A program made the position numbers and the translations under genes. From positions 124,001 through 188,000 of the forward strand of contig JADCLP010000002.1 of the NCBI GenBank assembly GCA_014983025.1: a stretch of DNA of 64,000 nt, read 5' to 3'. The notes below the pieces were generated by a model that was not told the DNA's origin, did no database searches, and saw only the letters and a list, made by a program, of their open reading frames with translations. Below are positions 28,017 to 36,483 of the stretch, one piece after another. The first letter of the stretch is position 1; each line of letters starts with the position of its first letter. The stretch is from Erythrobacteraceae bacterium E2-1 Yellow Sea (GTDB taxonomy: Bacteria; Pseudomonadota; Alphaproteobacteria; Sphingomonadales; Sphingomonadaceae).

Positions 28017-29069
28017 GTGAACCTGGAAAACAGCCAGAATTATTACGGAGAAGTATTGTCGGGATCGGTTGATCTCAAAACCGATGCCTGCACCATGGCT
28101 GATGCGCCATCGCCGGAAATACTAGCCGCGCTGGCGCGTATCCACCCTGATGTGAAGGCACGCTATTATGGCTGCGGTCTGATTGCGCCCGAAGCCATCG
28201 AAGGGTGCCGGATACTGGACCTGGGATCAGGCGCAGGACAGGATGCCTATTTGCTGGCGCAATTGGTGGGCGAAAATGGCGCTGTCGTGGGGGTGGACGC
28301 CACGCCCGCACAGCTGGAAGTCGCCCGCCAACACAGCGAATGGCATCGCGAGAAATTTGGTTATGCTGCGTCCAATGTCGAATTTCTGGAAGGCGATATC
28401 GAACATCTGGACCAGCTGGATCTCGAAGATGGCAGTTTCGACATCATCGTATCCAATTGCGTGATCAATCTGGTGGCGGACAAGGCGGCAGTGTTTGCCG
28501 CCGCGCACCGTTTGCTGAAACCGGGCGGAGAGATCTATTTTTCAGATGTCTATGCCGATCGCCGCGTGCCGCAACATCTGCTTTCTGATCCGGTGCTGCA
28601 TGGCGAATGCCTGTCCGGAGCGCTGTATTGGGGTGATTTCCTGGCCACGGCCAAGGCTTGCGGCTTTGCCGATCCGCGGCTGGTGAAAGACCGGCCATTG
28701 GGCATTGGCGATCCGGCGATTGCCAAAATGCTGGACGGTATCGCTTTTTATTCGGCCACCTATCGCCTGTTCAAGCTGGATGGGCTGGAACCGGAATGCG
28801 AAGATTATGGCCAGGCCGTGGTCTATCGCGGCACTATCCCCGGCAGCGAGCGCATATGTGTGCTGGACAAACATCATGAAATAGAGGTGGGCCGCGTGTT
28901 CCCAGTATGCGGTAATAGTTGGAAAATGCTCGCCGAAACGCGGCTGGCCCCGCATTTCGATTTTATCGGCGATTTTTCGCGCCATTACGGTGTGTTTGCC
29001 GGTTGTGGCGGCGGATTGCCCTTTGCCCAGGCGGTTGCGGGCGAGGGTGCGGAGGCAGGCTGCTGCTGA
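28017..29069 (+). CDS. arsM: Arsenite methyltransferase (ArsM family)
   Basis: 350-aa SAM-dependent methyltransferase that adds methyl groups to trivalent arsenic. The SAM-binding motif is ILDLGSGAGQDAYLLAQLVG (residues 66-85). The four cysteines known to matter in algal ArsM have counterparts: C25 (KTDAC), C53 (RYYGCG), C148 (SNCVINL) and C198 (HGECLSGALYWG). A C-terminal domain of about 90 residues has more cysteines and ends in GCC. The GTG at 28017 lies nine bases after GGAG. It is divergent from the radical SAM gene and convergent with a five-gene glycosyltransferase operon. Confidence 0.92.
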   Translation: MNLENSQNYYGEVLSGSVDLKTDACTMADAPSPEILAALARIHPDVKARYYGCGLIAPEAIEGCRILDLGSGAGQDAYLLAQLVGENGAVVGVDATPAQLEVARQHSEWHREKFGYAASNVEFLEGDIEHLDQLDLEDGSFDIIVSNCVINLVADKAAVFAAAHRLLKPGGEIYFSDVYADRRVPQHLLSDPVLHGECLSGALYWGDFLATAKACGFADPRLVKDRPLGIGDPAIAKMLDGIAFYSATYRLFKLDGLEPECEDYGQAVVYRGTIPGSERICVLDKHHEIEVGRVFPVCGNSWKMLAETRLAPHFDFIGDFSRHYGVFAGCGGGLPFAQAVAGEGAEAGCC

Positions 29070-29078
29070 TCAGCGCCC

Positions 29079-29807
29079 TCAGCGTATATCGGGATAATGA
29101 TCAGACAGGCGCCGGGTCTGCCCCAGCGCCCATAATGCTGCGACCTTGAAATATATCCAATTGGCGCGCCAACGGCCCCATTCGCTGATCCGCCGATCCG
29201 ACGTATCAGCCCAGCGCGCCACCATGCGCACGCACCCCAGCCGGGACAGGCGGATGCACAATTCCGCTTCTTCCAGAACCTGCGCATCGATATCGCAACC
29301 GCCAACCGCGAGGAATTGCGCACGCCGAAAAAACATGGCGTGATCGCCATAAAGCAGGCGGAACCCGCGCAGGAACAGATGCGGCCGGGCGATCAGCGGC
29401 AAATACCATGTCTTGCACCAATTATTGATGGTCGATCCCCAGCGCACCCCATTGGGGCCGATATAGCGCGGGGTGAAACTGGCCAGCGCCAGTGCCGGAT
29501 CCGCCATGCGATCGCGCATGATGGCAACCGCATCGGGAACCAGCCGCGTATCGGCATGCAATACGCAGATAATATCCCCATCGGCCTGGGTAACGCCAAA
29601 ATTGATCTGCATCGCCCGGCCGCGTGCCGGGGCGCGGATGGTGCGCAGGCCAGCTGCCTGCGCCAGTTCCACCGTGCGATCTTCACTGCCGCCATCCACC
29701 AGCAGGATTTCATCAGGCGGTGGGGAAAGCGCGCGCAAACCATCGATCAGCGCAGGCAGGGCGCGTTCTTCATTCAGGGCAGGAATCAGGATGGTGAGCT
29801 TGGTCAT
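29079..29807 (-). CDS. Family 2 glycosyltransferase, TIGR04283-like (arsenosugar-associated)
   Basis: 242 aa, GT-A fold. LTILIPALNEERALPALI at the start, nucleotide-binding LLVDGGSEDRTVELAQAAG (about residues 36-54), the loop GRAMQINFGV and the metal-binding VLHADTRLVP are the family's signs. RWGSTINNWCKTWYLPL and GDHAMFF are also typical. The family is annotated as associated with arsenosugar biosynthesis. The ATG at 29807 overlaps the stop of the DUF2064 gene (ATGA). It is the last gene of the operon that starts at 35068. Confidence 0.87.
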   Translation of the reverse strand: MTKLTILIPALNEERALPALIDGLRALSPPPDEILLVDGGSEDRTVELAQAAGLRTIRAPARGRAMQINFGVTQADGDIICVLHADTRLVPDAVAIMRDRMADPALALASFTPRYIGPNGVRWGSTINNWCKTWYLPLIARPHLFLRGFRLLYGDHAMFFRRAQFLAVGGCDIDAQVLEEAELCIRLSRLGCVRMVARWADTSDRRISEWGRWRANWIYFKVAALWALGQTRRLSDHYPDIR

Positions 29808-30406
29808 GGCGCCAGATCGGGCCAACGTGCCAGATCTTCAGGCCGGTCACAATCAGACAGGCAAGGCAGGATCACAGGCGCAATGCCCAGGGCAGACAGA
29901 CGGGCCAGCGTTTGCGGCAGAACCTTGTCAGTGCTCCACGGCATATCCACCAGCAATTGCGGCAAGGGTCGCCGCATCCCGATAAGGTAATAGCCGCCAT
30001 CTTCGGCCGGGCCGATTACCACGTCATTTTCCTGCAAGGCAGCAATGGCCGCGCGGACATGATCGGGCGACAAATCGGGCGTGTCCGATCCGAAGAATAT
30101 CACCGGGGCCGGTTCTGAAACGGCCAGCATGCGTGCTGTCAGGTCACCTTCTGCCTGTTCAACCAGAATGATGTCATCACCCAGCCAATCAACAAAATCT
30201 GCCCTGGCCGCACCGGTATAGGCCAGCGTCACCTGGGCGCCTGCCTGCCGCAACACGCCCAGCGTGCGTTCTGCCAAATGGCGATGCAAACGGGCGGCAC
30301 CCGCCGCGCCCAGCGCCGGGATCAGCCGCGTCTTGCAACTGCCCGGAACGGGGAAGCGTGCAAACAGCACAATTCGCGGCTGCGGCAGGGCGGCCTGATC
30401 CATCAT
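29804..30406 (-). CDS. DUF2064 / TIGR04282-like glycosyltransferase-type protein (arsenosugar-associated)
   Basis: 200 aa with a nucleotidyltransferase-like fold: VLFARFPVPGSCKTRLIPALG (about residues 12-32), FFGSDTPDLSPDHV and VIGPAEDGGYYLIGM. Found as partner of the TIGR04283 glycosyltransferase in clusters annotated as arsenosugar biosynthesis; it may make or transfer a nucleotide sugar. Start at ATG 30406 or 30403, overlapping the preceding gene; its stop overlaps the next gene (ATGA), so the genes are tightly coupled. The larger open frame upstream has no family similarity. Confidence 0.86.
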   Translation of the reverse strand: MMDQAALPQPRIVLFARFPVPGSCKTRLIPALGAAGAARLHRHLAERTLGVLRQAGAQVTLAYTGAARADFVDWLGDDIILVEQAEGDLTARMLAVSEPAPVIFFGSDTPDLSPDHVRAAIAALQENDVVIGPAEDGGYYLIGMRRPLPQLLVDMPWSTDKVLPQTLARLSALGIAPVILPCLSDCDRPEDLARWPDLAP

Positions 30407-30834
30407 CGGCGCAACATGCGATCCAGTGCAAAGCGATCTTGCGCCATAAAGGCCAGCAGCACCAGCGTGGCCGCCGCCATGCCCAGTGACGGGAAAAACA
30501 GCAATTGCGCGCTGTCCCGGTCGAGCAGCCACAGGCCCAGCGGATCGAGCAGATAGCGCCAGATTGCCAGGGCGCCTGAACACAGCACCAATGCCTGAAG
30601 CGGATAGACGATACGCCGCCCCAGCCCCAATATCACCAGCGTGCCAATCGCCACCAGCGCCACACCCCATGCGGTTTGCGCGGCCATGCCTGAAAACAGA
30701 TCAGCATAATATTTACCGCTGACCCGTGCCCCGGCATCCGGCCTGATCAGGCGCAATACGCCCCAGATCAGGCACAGCAAGCCGGTGGATACGCGCAAAA
30801 ACAGCAGGCTGGCCGCCTGTTTCCAGCCCATCAT
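30403..30834 (-). CDS. DoxX-like small membrane protein
   Basis: About 143 aa with four membrane helices: LLFLRVSTGLLCLIWGVLRLI, WGVALVAIGTLVILGLG, YPLQALVLCSGALAIWRYLL and FFPSLGMAAATLVLLAFMA. The first helix followed by DAGARVSGKYYADLFSG resembles DoxX/MauE-type proteins, which act with redox enzymes in the membrane. Start ATG 30834 or 30831, overlapping the stop of the FAD oxidoreductase. A link with that enzyme is likely from the overlap; the function is otherwise unknown. Confidence 0.78.
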   Translation of the reverse strand: MMGWKQAASLLFLRVSTGLLCLIWGVLRLIRPDAGARVSGKYYADLFSGMAAQTAWGVALVAIGTLVILGLGRRIVYPLQALVLCSGALAIWRYLLDPLGLWLLDRDSAQLLFFPSLGMAAATLVLLAFMAQDRFALDRMLRR

Positions 30835-32972
30835 CCGCGCCTCCATGCATGGAACCGTTCCAGCCAGGGGAAAACCCATTGCGGCGCATTGGCTTTCTTC
30901 CATTTGCCCGCAGCAAATTTGTTCGCTTCAATATAGGTGGGATAGGCATGCACCGTGCTGAGGATTTTGTTCAGCCCCAGCCCGTGGCGCATCGCCAGCA
31001 CATATTCACCGATAATATCGCCTGCATGTTCGCCCACAATGGTCACGCCCAGAATACGGTCCTTGCCCGGCACGGTCAGCAATTTGACGAAGCCTGTGGT
31101 GGCGCTGTCAGTAATGGCGCGGTCCAGTTCATGCAGCGGGAAAATGGTAACGTCATGGGCGATGCCTTTCTCCTCTGCCTCCACCTCATTCAGGCCAACC
31201 CGGGCAACCTCTGGATCGATATAGGTTGTCCAGGGAATAACCCGGAAATCCGCCTTGAACTTGCGTACCAGGCCGAACAGTGCATTGACAGAGGCATACC
31301 ATGCCGTGTGCGATGCGGTGTGGGTGAATTGATAAGGGCCAGATACATCGCCCGCCGCCAGAATATTGGGAAATTTGGTTTCCATATATTCATTGACCAC
31401 CACGGTGCGTTCTGTTTCGACACCCAGATCTTCCAGCCCGAAACCGGTGAGGCGCGCGGCGCGGCCCACGGCCACCAGCAGATCATCAAATTCCAGCGAG
31501 ATTTCTGCGCCATCAGGATCGGCCACGATCAGCGTCTTGCCTTGTACCCGCAAAGCACGATGCGCGGTCAATTGCGTAACACCCGATGTGGTCAGCGCCT
31601 GTTCCGCGAGGGCCGACACATCTTCATCCTCGCGCAGCATGATGCGCGGGGCCATTTCCACCAACGTGACAGCGGAACCAAGCCGGGCAAAACTTTGCGC
31701 CAGTTCGCAACCGATCGGGCCGCCGCCCAGTACAATCAGGCGTTTGGGTGGTGCATCGCGTTCTGCCATCGCATCCCACAATGTATCGCTGGTGAGATAG
31801 CCGCTTTCTTCAATCCCCGGCAATGGCGGCACGAATGGCCGCGCACCCGACGCGATGATGATGGACCGGGTGGTGAGGCGATAGACAGAACCTGTATGCG
31901 GGGTGATTTCCACCGTCCAGGGGTCGATAATCCTGGCATAGCCTTCAGCCACATCCACGCCCAGACTGGTGTAACGTTCCACACTGTCATTGGGTTCGAT
32001 CGCGGCAATTGCGCCATGAACACGCTGCATCACCTGCTTGAAACTGAAGCTGGGTTCGGCCGCGTTCAGCCCGTATTTTTCCGCATGGCGCATATTGTCG
32101 GCAATCTTGGCGCTTTTGATCAGCGCCTTGGACGGGACACAGCCAAAATTCAGGCAATCGCCGCCCATCTTGTGCGCTTCCACCAGCGTCACCTTGGCTT
32201 TTACCGTCGAACCGACCAGCGAAGAAACAAGGCCCGCCGCACCGCCGCCAATCACCACCAGATTGCGGTCAAATTTGCGCGGCTTCTGCCAGCCCTTATA
32301 GACCCGGCGGCGTTTCATCACATTCATGATGCCGCGCGCCACCCAGGGAAACAAGCCCAGCGCGGCAAAGGATGCCAGCAAACCGGGAGAGGCGATATCG
32401 CCCAGGCTTTCAATCTGTGCCAGCTGCGTTCCGGCATTGACGAACACAATCGTGCCCAGGAACATGCCGATCTGGCTGACCCAGAAATATGTCCAGGCGC
32501 GGATCGGCGTCAGGCCCATGGCCAGATTGATCACGAAGAAAGGCACCACAGGGATCAGGCGAAGGGAAAACAGATAGAACGCCCCATCGCGCGCGACCCC
32601 TTCATTAATGGTTTTCAGCTTGTCGCCAAATTTCTGCTGCACCCAGTCGCGCAGCAGGAAACGCGATCCCAGAAACGCCATCGTCGCACCGATGGTGGAG
32701 GCAAATGACACTACGATCGTACCTGTGACCAGCCCGAACAAAGCGCCTGCCAGCAGCGTCAACAGCGCCGCACCGGGCAGCGACAATGCAGTGGATATAA
32801 CATAGACGGCAAAGAAAATGCCCAACACCAGAACGGGGTTGTCCGCATAGGCGCTGGCAAAATTGCCCTGCTGCGCCTTGATCGCCTCCAGCGTCAGATA
32901 TTCGTGAAATCCAAAATGGTAAAAAGCAAAAATGCTGGCAATAATAGCGAGCACAACAATCAGGCGACGCAT
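30831..32972 (-). CDS. VTT-domain / FAD-dependent disulfide oxidoreductase fusion
   Basis: 713 aa, two parts. Residues 1-220: a TVP38/TMEM64 (VTT/SNARE-associated) membrane domain with several helices, including LSLPGAALLTLLAGALFG and SLRLIPVVPFFVINLAMG. Residues 235-700: a flavoprotein disulfide reductase with FAD loop VVIGGGAAGLVSS, the redox pair GGDCLNFGCVPSK (C273, C278), NAD loop VLGGGPIGCELAQ, AAGDVSG and a C-terminal HAYPTYIEANK. It lacks the vicinal C-terminal cysteines of true mercuric reductase. Probably a membrane-bound reductase for a disulfide or metalloid. It overlaps its upstream neighbour by 13 bases. Confidence 0.9.
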   Translation of the reverse strand: MRRLIVVLAIIASIFAFYHFGFHEYLTLEAIKAQQGNFASAYADNPVLVLGIFFAVYVISTALSLPGAALLTLLAGALFGLVTGTIVVSFASTIGATMAFLGSRFLLRDWVQQKFGDKLKTINEGVARDGAFYLFSLRLIPVVPFFVINLAMGLTPIRAWTYFWVSQIGMFLGTIVFVNAGTQLAQIESLGDIASPGLLASFAALGLFPWVARGIMNVMKRRRVYKGWQKPRKFDRNLVVIGGGAAGLVSSLVGSTVKAKVTLVEAHKMGGDCLNFGCVPSKALIKSAKIADNMRHAEKYGLNAAEPSFSFKQVMQRVHGAIAAIEPNDSVERYTSLGVDVAEGYARIIDPWTVEITPHTGSVYRLTTRSIIIASGARPFVPPLPGIEESGYLTSDTLWDAMAERDAPPKRLIVLGGGPIGCELAQSFARLGSAVTLVEMAPRIMLREDEDVSALAEQALTTSGVTQLTAHRALRVQGKTLIVADPDGAEISLEFDDLLVAVGRAARLTGFGLEDLGVETERTVVVNEYMETKFPNILAAGDVSGPYQFTHTASHTAWYASVNALFGLVRKFKADFRVIPWTTYIDPEVARVGLNEVEAEEKGIAHDVTIFPLHELDRAITDSATTGFVKLLTVPGKDRILGVTIVGEHAGDIIGEYVLAMRHGLGLNKILSTVHAYPTYIEANKFAAGKWKKANAPQWVFPWLERFHAWRRG

Positions 32973-35068
32973 GGGGCAATACTCCGGTCTGGGGCAAGCG
33001 AGCCGGGCCGTTCGACCGGCCTGTCGAACGGGGGCGCGACAAAGGCTTCTCTTGCGACAACGAAAAGGATTTTGGTGCCCGCCTTCATCACACCGGACAG
33101 CGTGCCCGATATCTTGGACACGCCAATCCGGCGGCGGTAACGGGCGGGACGTTCAGTGCAGACCAGGCCAATCCGGGCGGCGCGCACCTGCATTTCAACT
33201 GTCCAGCCGAAATCACGATCTGTCATGCATAACCGTTCCAACGCATCGCGGCGGATGGCGCGCAAGGGGCCAAGATCGGTAAAGCGCATGCCCCAGATGA
33301 TCCGGATCAGCGCCGGTGCAAGCCAATTGCCAAACCGCTGAGGCGGCGTCATCGCGCCTGCCTCCATCTGGCCCAGCATGCGCGACCCAATCGCCATATC
33401 GGCATGACCTGATGCAACATCGGCAACCAGACGCACGGCATCAGTCGGTTCATCGGCGCCATCAGCATCAGCAAACAGCACCAGATTGATATCGTCTGGC
33501 AGATGCGCCAGGCCGGTCAGGCAGGCTTGGCCATATCCACGCACCGGTTCATGCACCACACGCGCCCCAGCCTTTCGCGCAATGGTGGCGGTATCATCAT
33601 TCGACCCATTATCGACCACGATAATGGTGGCAAGGCCCGGTATGCCAACATGCGACAGGCCGATAACCACAGGGCCAACCGACAAGGCTTCATTCAGCGC
33701 AGGAATGATAACGGCTGTGCGTGGTTCCGCGATCTGAGGTGAGAGATCAGCGTCGATACGGGCACCTGACGCACCGCGTGCACGATACATATCCCATGCC
33801 AGCGCCGCCGCCAGAATGGCCAGCTCCACCCCCTTGGCCACGCCATGCACGGCAAAGGGATCAATCGCGGCATCATCCAGATTATAGCCAGTGAGATAGG
33901 AAAATGGCAGCGCCACGCAGGCGGCAAAGGGCCAGATCATCCGGCTGCGGATGGCAAATGGCAGCAGCCACAGCAGATACCACGGGTTTACCGCTGGGGC
34001 GAATAACAGGACTACGCCGAATATACCGACCAATCCGTTTTCCAGCGATCGTCCAGCGCGGGAATGCAGCCAGATGATGGCGAACGTTGCGATTGCCGCA
34101 GCTGCCAGGCGGGCCAAATCGCCAGGCATCAAAGCCTGCAACAGATCAAAACCCAGCGGGTTGAACAGCCATTCGCGTGCAAAGGTTGACGTCGCATCCA
34201 GCCCCAACCCGCCACCGCGCGCGGCGAAGAAGGCATAAGCACCCGTCAAAGCCACGATTGCCGCTGCTATTGCCACGGCGCGCCCTCTGCTGCGCAGCAG
34301 GATGGGCCAGGCGGCCAGTGCCACCAGCTTGGCCCCGGCAGCGCCTGCAAAGAACAGGCCGGCTGCCAGCGGATAACGATGGAGCAGGGCATTGCCAGCC
34401 ACCAGCATAGCCACCATCACGCCATCGGGGTGCACATGCAGAACGATTTCTGTGATGACGAAAGGGTTCCACGCATACAGGGCAACGCGTTGTGCCGGAT
34501 ATGAGCGCAGCAGCACCGCAATCAGTACCAGATTGACAATGGCAAAGGCGATTTTCAGCCCGGTCAGATCGCTGCCCGCAATGGCATGGGTACCTAAAAA
34601 CAGGATTTGGAGAACAGGCCCGTAAATTGTCGGGACATCAGGGTTATTGACCCCATCAAGTATACCCTGCATTTCTGCAGGAACGATGGATGAGCCATAA
34701 AAAGCTGCAGGCGCCGTGCCATATGGGGTACCCTGCGACAGACTGACCCAACCATCCCATATGAAGCGGTAATAATCATCTTCAAAGGCAGGCACGCCCG
34801 CCAGGGCGACCATGTGCAGCAGCACCGCCAGTGCAAACACTGCGCGGCCATCAATCCGCTGCGCCTTATGAACAAGCATTGGAACAGCTGCCGAGCCGGC
34901 TGCCAATATCAACACATAAGTTACCGCATCGGTCTGTGACTGGCGCGAAAACCAGACCAGCAATGTGATGCTGGCCAGCGCCAAAATTCCTGCCGTCAGG
35001 CCCGCAGCCAGCGCGGCCGATCGCGAAGTTTTCGCTTCGCTTCGTGCTGCCTGGGAAACGGGAATCAT
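32960..35068 (-). CDS. GT-C membrane glycosyltransferase fused to a GT2 glycosyltransferase
   Basis: 702 aa. The first 440 residues have about 11 membrane helices and a mannosyltransferase-like loop AFEDDYYRFIWDGWVSLSQG, as in polyprenol-phosphate-dependent GT-C enzymes (GT87-like). From about residue 455 a GT2 domain follows: AVIIPALNEALSVGPVV, VVDNGSNDDTATIARKAG, LFADADGADEPTDA and FTDLGPLRAIRRDALERL, close to polyprenyl-phosphate sugar synthases. The fusion could make a lipid-linked sugar and then transfer it. It heads a five-gene operon ending at 29079, has Shine-Dalgarno AAGGAG and its own predicted ECF promoter. Confidence 0.88.
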   Translation of the reverse strand: MIPVSQAARSEAKTSRSAALAAGLTAGILALASITLLVWFSRQSQTDAVTYVLILAAGSAAVPMLVHKAQRIDGRAVFALAVLLHMVALAGVPAFEDDYYRFIWDGWVSLSQGTPYGTAPAAFYGSSIVPAEMQGILDGVNNPDVPTIYGPVLQILFLGTHAIAGSDLTGLKIAFAIVNLVLIAVLLRSYPAQRVALYAWNPFVITEIVLHVHPDGVMVAMLVAGNALLHRYPLAAGLFFAGAAGAKLVALAAWPILLRSRGRAVAIAAAIVALTGAYAFFAARGGGLGLDATSTFAREWLFNPLGFDLLQALMPGDLARLAAAAIATFAIIWLHSRAGRSLENGLVGIFGVVLLFAPAVNPWYLLWLLPFAIRSRMIWPFAACVALPFSYLTGYNLDDAAIDPFAVHGVAKGVELAILAAALAWDMYRARGASGARIDADLSPQIAEPRTAVIIPALNEALSVGPVVIGLSHVGIPGLATIIVVDNGSNDDTATIARKAGARVVHEPVRGYGQACLTGLAHLPDDINLVLFADADGADEPTDAVRLVADVASGHADMAIGSRMLGQMEAGAMTPPQRFGNWLAPALIRIIWGMRFTDLGPLRAIRRDALERLCMTDRDFGWTVEMQVRAARIGLVCTERPARYRRRIGVSKISGTLSGVMKAGTKILFVVAREAFVAPPFDRPVERPGSLAPDRSIAPCVA

Positions 35069-35116
35069 GGACAGGCTCCTTGTAAGTATATGGGTGACGA
35101 ATAGGTGTCGTCAGAT

Positions 35117-35144
35117 GTTCGCAAACGGCACGCACGCGGTCACA
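35117..35144 (-). promoter_or_regulatory. Predicted ECF-sigma promoter of the glycosyltransferase-reductase operon
   Basis: On the minus strand TGTGAC (35144-35139), 17 bases, CGAAC (35121-35117), ending 48 bases before the fused glycosyltransferase start. Confidence 0.75.
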
Positions 35145-35199
35145 CAATGCGCCGAAATTATTCGCGCATCAGTCTGGCACATTGTTCGGTTGGGAAAGG

Positions 35200-35232
35200 A
35201 TATTCCGGCCCACATCCCTGTGGGCCGGATAT
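35200..35232 (-). terminator. Strong hairpin after the anti-sigma gene
   Basis: ATATCCGGCCCACA pairs with TGTGGGCCGGAATAT around a four-base loop, with one bulged base. On the minus strand CCTTTCCC follows, so the T-run is weak. It lies 14 bases past the nrsF stop. Confidence 0.65.
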
Positions 35233-35245
35233 GGCTGGCAGCGCC

Positions 35246-35878
35246 TTACCAGCGCAGCAAGTGCGGCACCGCGATGCGCCAGGCCAAGGCAGAAATCATC
35301 ACAGCCCCGGTATACCAGACACCGGGATAGGCCATCCCTGGGCCAGGGCAGGTCAGGCTGTATGCCAATGTGCCCAAGGAGCCAGATGCCAGCCCGACTG
35401 TCCACCCGATACGGCGGGGCCGGACCGGTGCGGCGCGGCGCAGCCAAGTGACAAGACCTGTACCAATAGCCAGCGCAATCAGTGTACTGGCGATCAGGCA
35501 TCGGATGCCGCTGGATGCATGAATGATGTAATCGGGCAGGCGCCCTGTTGCAAAATAGAAGATGGCCGTCAGCGGGAATATGGTGGCAAAGGCTGCGACC
35601 CACAGCCAGCCATCGGCCGCCTTGCCAACTCCCGGCCGCGACAGCGAAACTGTTGCAACCAGCGATGCAAGCCCAACAGTAAGCAGGGCCGCTGTTCGGA
35701 TCACTACGGATTCTTGCGGCTCACCCATCAAAATGTCGGGGCGGATACCAAACGCCATATGGCAGGCAATGGCACCCATGATGACCCCCGCCGCAGCGAT
35801 GGCCCAGCCAGGCCAGACACGGAATGGGCGAACTGCCCTGTGGTCAGCAACCAGTGCCGATATGAAATCATCAGTCAT
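35246..35878 (-). CDS. NrsF-type anti-sigma factor (DUF1109)
   Basis: 210-aa inner-membrane protein with six predicted helices (for example WAIAAAGVIMGAIACHMAFG, TAALLTVGLASLVATVSLS, LIASTLIALAIGTGLVTWL). A short cytoplasmic start, MTDDFISALVADHRAVRP, matches the NrsF family, known from Caulobacter as the membrane anti-sigma factor of SigF. It starts two bases after the sigma-factor stop. It would hold the ECF sigma factor at the membrane until a signal is sensed. Cysteines are present in ACHMAFG, IRCLIAS and LTCPGPG, which may take part in sensing. Confidence 0.88.
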   Translation of the reverse strand: MTDDFISALVADHRAVRPFRVWPGWAIAAAGVIMGAIACHMAFGIRPDILMGEPQESVVIRTAALLTVGLASLVATVSLSRPGVGKAADGWLWVAAFATIFPLTAIFYFATGRLPDYIIHASSGIRCLIASTLIALAIGTGLVTWLRRAAPVRPRRIGWTVGLASGSLGTLAYSLTCPGPGMAYPGVWYTGAVMISALAWRIAVPHLLRW

Positions 35879-35880
35879 AA

Positions 35881-36405
35881 TTATTCTTCCTCTACCAAGG
35901 CGGAGAGGCGCCTGATTCCGCGAAATATATTCATTTTGACCGCAGATTCTGATTGTGTGGTTATCTGGGCGGCTTCGGCTATGCTGTGTCCGCGCAGTTT
36001 GACCAGTCGGATTGCCTCTGATTGTTTGCTTGGGATCATTTGCAGCATACGTTCGATTGAGATGGATGCTGAAATTTCTTCTTCGGGATCGATCGAATCT
36101 GTCACCATTTCCGCTGTATTATTTTCCTGTCGGTAGACGGTTCGCAGTCGATCAATCCAGCGATAGCGCGCAATCGCTGCCAGCCACGGGATGAATGGGC
36201 GGGTGTGATCATACGTCGCGCGCTTGCGATGGACTGAAATCAGCGTTTCCTGCACCAGATCTTCTATCTGGTCTGACGGAATCTTGCCGCTGAAATATCG
36301 TGTCAGCCAGTTACGGCATGCCCGCAGCACGGCCTCGTGCGCGGCGCTGTCACCTGCTTGAGACAGCGCCATCAGCCTGGCGATAGAGCTGTCGTCAATC
36401 CTCAT
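35881..36405 (-). CDS. ECF RNA polymerase sigma factor (SigF/NrsF type)
   Basis: 174 aa. Region 2 contains DLVQETLISVHRKRATYDHTRPFIPWLAAIARYRWIDRLR (given here as DLVQETLISVHRKRATYD and FIPWLAAIARYRWIDRLR). Region 4 has RLVKLRGHSIAEAAQITTQS and ESAVKMNIFRGIRRL. The ATG at 36405 (MRIDDSSIARLMAL) is preferred over an upstream start. It pairs with the NrsF-type anti-sigma factor that follows and is preceded by a promoter signal identical to that of four other transcripts in the island, so it is probably autoregulated and is the candidate regulator of the whole 22-36 kb region. Confidence 0.93.
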   Translation of the reverse strand: MRIDDSSIARLMALSQAGDSAAHEAVLRACRNWLTRYFSGKIPSDQIEDLVQETLISVHRKRATYDHTRPFIPWLAAIARYRWIDRLRTVYRQENNTAEMVTDSIDPEEEISASISIERMLQMIPSKQSEAIRLVKLRGHSIAEAAQITTQSESAVKMNIFRGIRRLSALVEEE

Positions 36406-36483
36406 TTGGGGCCTCTGCGGCAATTGCGCGACCCACCACCTTCGCAATCATTAAGAAAATCCTCGTCTGTGTGACGAAGGCTG

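Noticed and set aside
30849..32708. Plus-strand open frame of 619 codons
   Set aside because: It is antisense to the well-supported FAD oxidoreductase fusion. Its translation is rich in His, Gln and Arg, as shadow frames of GC-rich genes are, and it has no motif or Shine-Dalgarno sequence.
22399..36405. Possibility that the ECF island is a mobile element
   Set aside because: No integrase, transposase, flanking tRNA or direct repeat was seen at either end, and its base composition resembles the flanks.
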